Source: Bacillota bacterium (GTDB taxonomy: Bacteria > Bacillota_E > RBS10-35 > JAJYVN01). Taken from it: DNA of 17,221 nucleotides. The notes under the pieces were generated by a model. That model did not search any database and had not been told where the DNA came from. It worked only from the letters and a program-made list of their open reading frames with translations. Where the stretch lies: contig JAJZWQ010000051.1 in the NCBI GenBank assembly GCA_021846605.1, forward strand, positions 1-17,221, read 5' to 3'. Positions 12,809-17,221 of the stretch are shown one piece after another (within the stretch, counting starts at the first letter, position 1; every line of letters begins with the position of its first letter). Made by a program: the position numbers and the translations under genes.

Positions 12809-14446
12809 ATGCGGGCCCTCACCGTGTTCAGCGTGCGCACGCTGGCTGCCTACCTTGCGGCGGCCGGCCAGTTTGCGTTGGCCCACCGCCTGCTCGAATG
12901 GGGCGTGCGGACGTGGCCGGGCCAAGCCGACCTCTGGATGGCGCACGGGCAGATCCTGCTGCGGTGGGCGTCCGGCCCCAAGGCCGGCCGGGCGACCGCC
13001 GACCTGTTGGATGCCGCCGCCGATGCCTACCGCCATGCCGAAGGCCTGCGCCCCGGCCTCATCGAGGCTCGGCGCGAACGTGGGCTGGCCCTGCTCCGCC
13101 TGGCCTGGCTGGCGGGGCGGCCCGGAGGCGCCAGCCCGGCGCCGGCGCTCCTGCGGGATGCGGTCGCCGAGTATGACAGGGTGCTGGAGGCACACCCCCG
13201 CCGGGCCGATGTGCGCCACGAACGGGCCATGGCCCGCGCCGCCCTGCGGCCCTGGGTCCCGACGGCCGAGGGCGCCGGGCTGCTGGAGCAGGCCCTGGAA
13301 GACCTCGACGCGTCCGTGCGGCTCCGTCCCCACGCTGGCGAGGCCATCTTCCACCGGGCGGAGGTCAGCACCGAGTTGGCGCGCATCTACCACGCGCGCG
13401 GGCGCCGCACGGACGAGTTGCGGCTCCGCCTGCAGGGCGTCGCCGACCTGGGCCGCGTCCGCCGCCTGCGCCCAGATTGGAGCCTGCCCCTGCTGTTGCA
13501 GGCCGTCGAAGATACGGCGCTGGCCCGTCTCGGCGACGCCCCCCGGGAGCGCCTGCGCTCGGCCATCGACAACGCCAGCACGGTGCTCAGCGCCGAGCCG
13601 CGCAACGCCCAGGCGGCGTTGGTGCGCGCCGACGCGCGGCTGGCCGCCGCCTGCACCTTTGGGATCAGCGGCGATCAGCGGGCCGGCCTGGTATGGAAGC
13701 AGGCCGAGGCGGATTTTCAGAGCGCCATGGCCGTGGTCGGTCTGCGCAACCGCGAGGAGGTCCTCGCCGGATACGCCCAGGCGCAGGCCGCCTGGGCGGA
13801 GGTCCTCTTCCGGGGCGGGGCGACCGCGCAGGCCATCGAACTCTGGCACGAGGCCCTGGAGGGCATGGAGCGGGCGGTGGACGACGACCCGCAGGACCGC
13901 GAGCGCCTCCTCACACGGGCTGGCATCCTGCTGGCCTTGGCCGAGCGCGAGGAACAGGGGGCGGAGGAGCGGCGGCAGCGGGCCCTGGCCGACGCCGAGA
14001 CAGTGCTGGAAACCGACCCCGAGTCCGCCTGGGCCCTGGCCCTGCGCGCCCTGGCCCGGATCGAGGACCCCGCCTCGACCGACAGCGTGCTGGCCGACGC
14101 GCGCCAGGCGCGGGGCCGGGCACCCGAGGACGACCGGATCCTGGCCGCCGAGCGGCGTGTGTTCCTTGCCGCCGCCCAGCGCGCCAGCGGGGATAGGCGG
14201 GCCGAACTGCTGCACGCGGTCCTCGAAAACTGCGCCGCCGCGCTGGCCGTGCGCCGGGACGACGCCACGGCGCACCTCGACCAGGCGCGCGCGCTCCACC
14301 TGGCGGGCCGGGCCACGGCGGCCTACGCCGCCCTGGAACAGGCCCTGCGCCTGGCCCCGACGCTGCGCAACGAGGCCCGCTCCGATCCCGTCTGGACCGA
14401 CGTTCGGCACGGCGAGGGGTTCAGGCGGCTGATCGGCGACGAGTGA
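12809..14446 (+). CDS. TPR-like helical repeat protein
   Basis: This 545-aa protein has no signal peptide or catalytic motif. It consists of repeated helix pairs with TPR-like spacing, for example LAAYLAAAGQFALAHRLLEW, ADAYRHAEGLRPGLIEARRE, VAEYDRVLEAHPRRADVRHE, ALADAETVLETDPESAWALA and AYAALEQALRLAP at the end. The motif '(A/L)xxxDPxxAxA' recurs. Such proteins are usually scaffolds for protein-protein contacts. The start is uncertain: ATG 12809 is preferred because the repeats begin soon after it. GTG 12800 is an in-frame option, and neither has a visible Shine-Dalgarno. The open frame continues upstream to 12140, but only as antisense of the SLH gene. It ends 12 bp before the stop of the convergent NUDIX gene. 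Confidence 0.7.
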   Translation: MRALTVFSVRTLAAYLAAAGQFALAHRLLEWGVRTWPGQADLWMAHGQILLRWASGPKAGRATADLLDAAADAYRHAEGLRPGLIEARRERGLALLRLAWLAGRPGGASPAPALLRDAVAEYDRVLEAHPRRADVRHERAMARAALRPWVPTAEGAGLLEQALEDLDASVRLRPHAGEAIFHRAEVSTELARIYHARGRRTDELRLRLQGVADLGRVRRLRPDWSLPLLLQAVEDTALARLGDAPRERLRSAIDNASTVLSAEPRNAQAALVRADARLAAACTFGISGDQRAGLVWKQAEADFQSAMAVVGLRNREEVLAGYAQAQAAWAEVLFRGGATAQAIELWHEALEGMERAVDDDPQDRERLLTRAGILLALAEREEQGAEERRQRALADAETVLETDPESAWALALRALARIEDPASTDSVLADARQARGRAPEDDRILAAERRVFLAAAQRASGDRRAELLHAVLENCAAALAVRRDDATAHLDQARALHLAGRATAAYAALEQALRLAPTLRNEARSDPVWTDVRHGEGFRRLIGDE

Positions 14447-14458
14447 GCGGTGGCGGCC

Positions 14459-14956
14459 CTACCCGCCGGGCGTCGGCACCCGCAGCCCCGCGCGCCAGGC
14501 CAGAAGCGCGAGAAGGGTCTTGCCGTCGCGCAGTTCGCCCGTCCGCAGGGCCTCCTCCCACCGCGCGTCTGCCCAGGGGATCAACTCGATGTCCTCCCCG
14601 GGGTCGAACGCCGTCCGGGTGCGCTGCAGCCCGGACGCCTGGAAGACCCAGATGCACTCGTCGCTGTATCCGGGGGCGGGCCAGAAGGTCAGCAGCGGTT
14701 CCACCGCGTCCGCCCGGTATCCGGTCTCCTCCTCCAATTCCCGGATCGCGGCGGCGGCCGGCGCCTCCCCGGGCTCCACGCGGCCGGCCGGCAACTCCAC
14801 CACCCTGCGGTCGAGCGCCGCCCGATACTGGCGCACGAACAGCAGGCAGCCCCCGGGATCGCGGGCCAGGACCACCACGACCTGTGGGAAGCGGACGAAC
14901 TCGTGCGTCACCGTCCGCCCGCGCACCTCGAAAGATCGCCGTTCCAAGCGCAGCAT
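14459..14956 (-). CDS. NUDIX hydrolase, ADP-ribose pyrophosphatase-like
   Basis: This 165-aa enzyme of the NUDIX family hydrolyses nucleoside diphosphates linked to another moiety. The Nudix box is complete at residues 58-80: G58, E64, R72-E73-L74, E76-E77 and G79 fit G-x5-E-x7-R-E-U-x-E-E-x-G-U. The upstream LLFVRQYRAALDRRVVELPAG is characteristic of the ADP-ribose/ADP-sugar pyrophosphatase branch (YrhB/NudF type). The downstream PAPGYSDECIWVF segment is also typical of that branch. The exact substrate is inferred. ATG 14956 has GGGAGGAGGGG just upstream. It sits 18 bp after the HAD gene on the same strand and was probably co-transcribed with it. Both may belong to nucleotide or sugar-phosphate housekeeping. 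Confidence 0.92.
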   Translation of the reverse strand: MLRLERRSFEVRGRTVTHEFVRFPQVVVVLARDPGGCLLFVRQYRAALDRRVVELPAGRVEPGEAPAAAAIRELEEETGYRADAVEPLLTFWPAPGYSDECIWVFQASGLQRTRTAFDPGEDIELIPWADARWEEALRTGELRDGKTLLALLAWRAGLRVPTPGG

Positions 14957-14974
14957 GCGCCCCTCCTCCCGCCC

Positions 14975-15697
14975 TCAGAAGGCGGTGTCTGTCCCGGGCA
15001 CCGGCGGGGCGCCCGCCCCACCGAAGGCGCCGGCCACCCCCAGGTGCGGAATCTCGGCCAACCGCTCGCAGCGGGGCGCCCGCAGGTCCCGCCACACACC
15101 GTGGCGGTCATACAGGACGCCATACATGCCCGCCGCCCGCGCGCCCCGCACGTCCACATCCAGGATGTCTCCCACATACAGCGCCCGCTCCGGCGCGACC
15201 CCCATCCGCGCCAGGGCCAGATGGAAGATGCGCGGGTCGGGTTTGGCCACCCCGGCCAGGGCGGAGTCGACGACCACTTCGAACCAGCGCGCCAGACCCG
15301 CCTCCGCCAGTTGCGCGGCCACGCGTCCGTCGGCATTGGAGACGGCCCCCAGACGCAGGCCGGCTCCCTGGAGCACCTCGAGCACGGCCGGCACATCGGG
15401 ATCCGGCTGGTCCCAGAGGCCCCGTGGCCGTGCGCGGTGCGCCGCCCGCGCCGCCGCCGCCAACGCGACCCCCGCTGCGGCGGGCATGCCCAGGCGGTCG
15501 GCGATGGCGCCGAAGTAGCCGGCGAAGAAGTCCCCGTCGTCGCTCCGGGACCACCCCCAGCGCCGAACAAGCGCATCGGCCGTTCCGACTGCCGTGGGCG
15601 TAACCGCCGGGGTCCGCCAGACGGCCAACTCCGCGGCGAGAAAGGCGTAGTCCAGGTGTAGCAGCGTGTTGCCGACGTCGAACAGGACAGCCTCCAT
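14975..15697 (-). CDS. HAD-superfamily hydrolase
   Basis: This is a 240-aa HAD-IA type phosphatase. Motif I is LFDVGNTLL (Asp7); the second Asp of the usual DxD is Gly, as in several phosphatase-like members, which may change its general acid. Motif II is GAVSNADG (Ser120), motif III KPDPRIF (Lys152), and motif IV YVGDILDVDVRGA (Asp177, Asp182). A helical cap fills residues about 15-95. ATG 15697 immediately precedes the conserved first strand. The open frame extends to a GTG at 15748, which would add 17 Gly/Arg-rich residues. The Shine-Dalgarno for 15697 is weak (GGGGGCG). It is the first gene of a HAD-NUDIX pair. The substrate is probably a small phosphorylated metabolite and cannot be specified. 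Confidence 0.88.
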   Translation of the reverse strand: MEAVLFDVGNTLLHLDYAFLAAELAVWRTPAVTPTAVGTADALVRRWGWSRSDDGDFFAGYFGAIADRLGMPAAAGVALAAAARAAHRARPRGLWDQPDPDVPAVLEVLQGAGLRLGAVSNADGRVAAQLAEAGLARWFEVVVDSALAGVAKPDPRIFHLALARMGVAPERALYVGDILDVDVRGARAAGMYGVLYDRHGVWRDLRAPRCERLAEIPHLGVAGAFGGAGAPPVPGTDTAF

Positions 15698-15864
15698 CTG
15701 CAGGGCGATCGCCCCCTGGCGCGGGCCGGACCGAGCACCGGACCCCACGGCCGCACTTCGCCCTTTCTCCCCCCCTTCCTGGCGCCGGGTACCGAGCTCG
15801 CCGGCGGGCGGCGGGGACCGCCGGGACGCGCCCGGAGTACACTGGCCGCGGGAGGCGGTGGCAG
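15698..15864. other. Divergent intergenic region, HAD and phosphoesterase
   Basis: These 167 bp separate the leftward HAD gene from the rightward phosphoesterase. TACACT at 15838-15843 could be a -10 box for the rightward gene, but no good -35 box lies at the right distance and it is very close to the start. GGGAGG at 15850-15855 is the rightward ribosome binding site. Confidence 0.35.
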
Positions 15865-17221
15865 GTGGCGGCGGACAGGGAGGGCACCACCCTGGGGAAC
15901 ATCGACCACTTCGTCGTCCTGATGCTGGAAAACCGATCCTTTGACAATATGCTCGGGTGGCTGGACTCCCCGGACAACCCGCCCCCGTTCCGGCCCCTGC
16001 CGGGGGCGCCGCGCGTCAACGGACTCGCCGGGGGCCCCCGCGCCAACCCCGTACCTCCAGGCCTTCCCGGAGCTCCGGGCCTGGTCCGGGCGGGGCGGGC
16101 CACCAATCCCCGCACGCCGGACCCCGATCCGGGCGAGGGGTATGCGCACACCTGCGTGCAGCTCTATGGCCGGGCACCCGGGCCGCCGGCGTGCGCGGAC
16201 GCCGACCCTGCCCCCATGGACGGCTTCGTCCGCGACTACATCGACGTCCTGCGCGCGGATGGCCGCGCGCTGACGCCGGCGGAATACGGACAGATCATGG
16301 ACGGTTTCCCCCCGGCGTCCGTCCCGGTCATCAGCACCCTGGCGCACGCGTACGCCGTGTGCGACCGCTGGCACTGCTCGGTGCCCAGCGAGACGCTGCC
16401 CAACCGGGCGTTCGCCCTGGCGGCCACCTCGGACGGCATGGTGGACAACACCCCCTACACCCGCTGGCTCGAACTGGACGTCCCCACGATCTGCAACCGG
16501 ATCCAAGACGCCGGCGTCCCCGGCCTCACCTGGCGCGTCTACTACGACCTGGCGGACGTCCTGCCCGCCACCTGGCTGCTCTTCCCCCGCCTCCGGCCCT
16601 TCCTTCTGAGCCACTTTTCGGGGATGGACACCTTCCTGCGCGACGCGGCGGCCGGCACGCTCCCCAGCTTCGCGTTGATCGAGCCGCGCTTTGTTCTCGA
16701 CCCCAACGATCAGCACCCGCCGGCCAGCGTCCTGCTCGGCGAGGAACTGATGCGCACGGTCTACCAGGCGCTGCGGCAAGGGGCCGGATGGGAACGCACG
16801 CTGCTGCTCATCACCTACGACGAACACGGGGGCTGCTACGATCACGTGCCGCCTGCCCCGGCGGTGCCGCCCGACCCGGCGGCGCCCCCAGGGCAGTATG
16901 GGTTCCGCTTCGACCGCTTGGGCGTACGGGTTCCGGCGGTCCTGGTGTCTCCGTGGATCGAGGCGGGCACCGTCTTCCGCGCGCCTGGCCCGGACGGGGC
17001 CGAGAGGGCGCTGGACCATACGTCGTGGCTGCGCACGGTCGAACGGCGCTTCGGTCTGGCGCCGCTGACCGACAGGGATGCGGCGGCGCCCGATGTAGCC
17101 GCGGCGCTGGGCCGGATCCGCCCGCGGACGGACGCGCCGGTCCTCCCACCGCCGGGACAGGCGGCGCCCGGTCCCTGGTCCACGCGTCGCGCCGCGGCCA
17201 CCGCCTGGCGCGCCCTGGCCG
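15865..17221 (+). CDS. PF04185-type phosphoesterase (phospholipase C/acid phosphatase family), 3' end cut
   Basis: Translation from GTG 15865, with GGGAGG nine bases upstream, gives 452 codons and runs off the window end without a stop. The enzyme family cleaves phosphate esters, including phospholipids. Motifs: the metal-binding start NIDHFVVLMLENRSFDNMLG (residues 12-31, Glu22-Asn23), PSETLPNRAFALAATSDG (174-191), and ITYDEHGGCYDHVP (Asp319, Glu320, His321). RVPAVLVSPWIEAG and LDHTSWLRTVERRFGL are also present. The region after the first motif is Pro/Gly-rich. There is no signal peptide: the conserved core starts after only 11 residues. Many family members are exported by Tat, so this one may be cytoplasmic or the start may be misjudged. 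The C-terminal end looks nearly complete, since the SWLRTVERRFGL motif is usually close to the end. Confidence 0.88.
   Translation, partial: MAADREGTTLGNIDHFVVLMLENRSFDNMLGWLDSPDNPPPFRPLPGAPRVNGLAGGPRANPVPPGLPGAPGLVRAGRATNPRTPDPDPGEGYAHTCVQLYGRAPGPPACADADPAPMDGFVRDYIDVLRADGRALTPAEYGQIMDGFPPASVPVISTLAHAYAVCDRWHCSVPSETLPNRAFALAATSDGMVDNTPYTRWLELDVPTICNRIQDAGVPGLTWRVYYDLADVLPATWLLFPRLRPFLLSHFSGMDTFLRDAAAGTLPSFALIEPRFVLDPNDQHPPASVLLGEELMRTVYQALRQGAGWERTLLLITYDEHGGCYDHVPPAPAVPPDPAAPPGQYGFRFDRLGVRVPAVLVSPWIEAGTVFRAPGPDGAERALDHTSWLRTVERRFGLAPLTDRDAAAPDVAAALGRIRPRTDAPVLPPPGQAAPGPWSTRRAAATAWRALA

Noticed and set aside
12134..14410. 758-codon minus-strand frame under the TPR-like gene
   Set aside because: The plus strand shows regular helical repeats, while the minus frame has no recognisable domain and overlaps the SLH start in another frame.

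Overview
This is a gene-dense, GC-rich bacterial window with genes on both strands, short intergenic gaps and several convergent gene pairs. A secreted protein with three SLH domains, GC-rich Shine-Dalgarno sites and an Rpn-type nuclease with an EG-repeat tail would suit a high-GC, probably thermophilic, Bacillota lineage (Sulfobacillus/Thermaerobacter-like). That placement is inference from gene content; no rRNA or other phylogenetic marker is present.

Left part (1-2.83 kb) is a gene graveyard. It holds a broken beta-propeller gene (minus strand, 1-415), a 5' gene fragment with a strong ribosome binding site (minus, 840-993), and two copies of one 20-nt hairpin that looks like the right end of an IS200/IS605 (TnpB-type) element. 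These are followed by a clearly dead ApbE-type flavinyltransferase gene (1128-2232) and a ferric-reductase-like membrane protein gene that has lost an internal piece (2235-2825). Next come an OmpR-type response regulator, whose expected ATG is replaced by ACG, and an overlapping, intact-looking histidine kinase (2887-4769). Together these resemble an extracytoplasmic flavin/haem redox module with its own two-component system, caught while decaying.

Middle part (4.78-10.9 kb): a large glycoside-hydrolase-like protein of unknown specificity (minus) is divergent from an Rpn-like PD-(D/E)XK nuclease gene. The nuclease gene contains a nearly perfect in-frame tandem array of 24- and 12-bp units and is followed by an unknown 154-aa gene. 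Converging on these from the right is a minus-strand cluster: unknown 90-aa protein, HIT-family protein, then a type I sulfatase 17 bp downstream. The sulfatase and the glycosidase-like protein could both act on modified glycans, but nothing in the window proves a link.

Right part (11-17.2 kb): the SLH protein (minus) is divergent from a helical TPR-like repeat protein (plus). A HAD hydrolase and a NUDIX hydrolase form a minus-strand pair convergent with the TPR-like gene. A PF04185-type phosphoesterase (phospholipase C/acid phosphatase family) starts at 15865 and runs off the window end.

No tRNA, rRNA, CRISPR array or complete mobile element was seen. No convincing new multi-gene defence or biosynthetic system was found. 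The most unusual features are the decaying ApbE/ferric reductase/two-component locus, the repeat array of the Rpn-like gene and the unknown glycosidase-like family.
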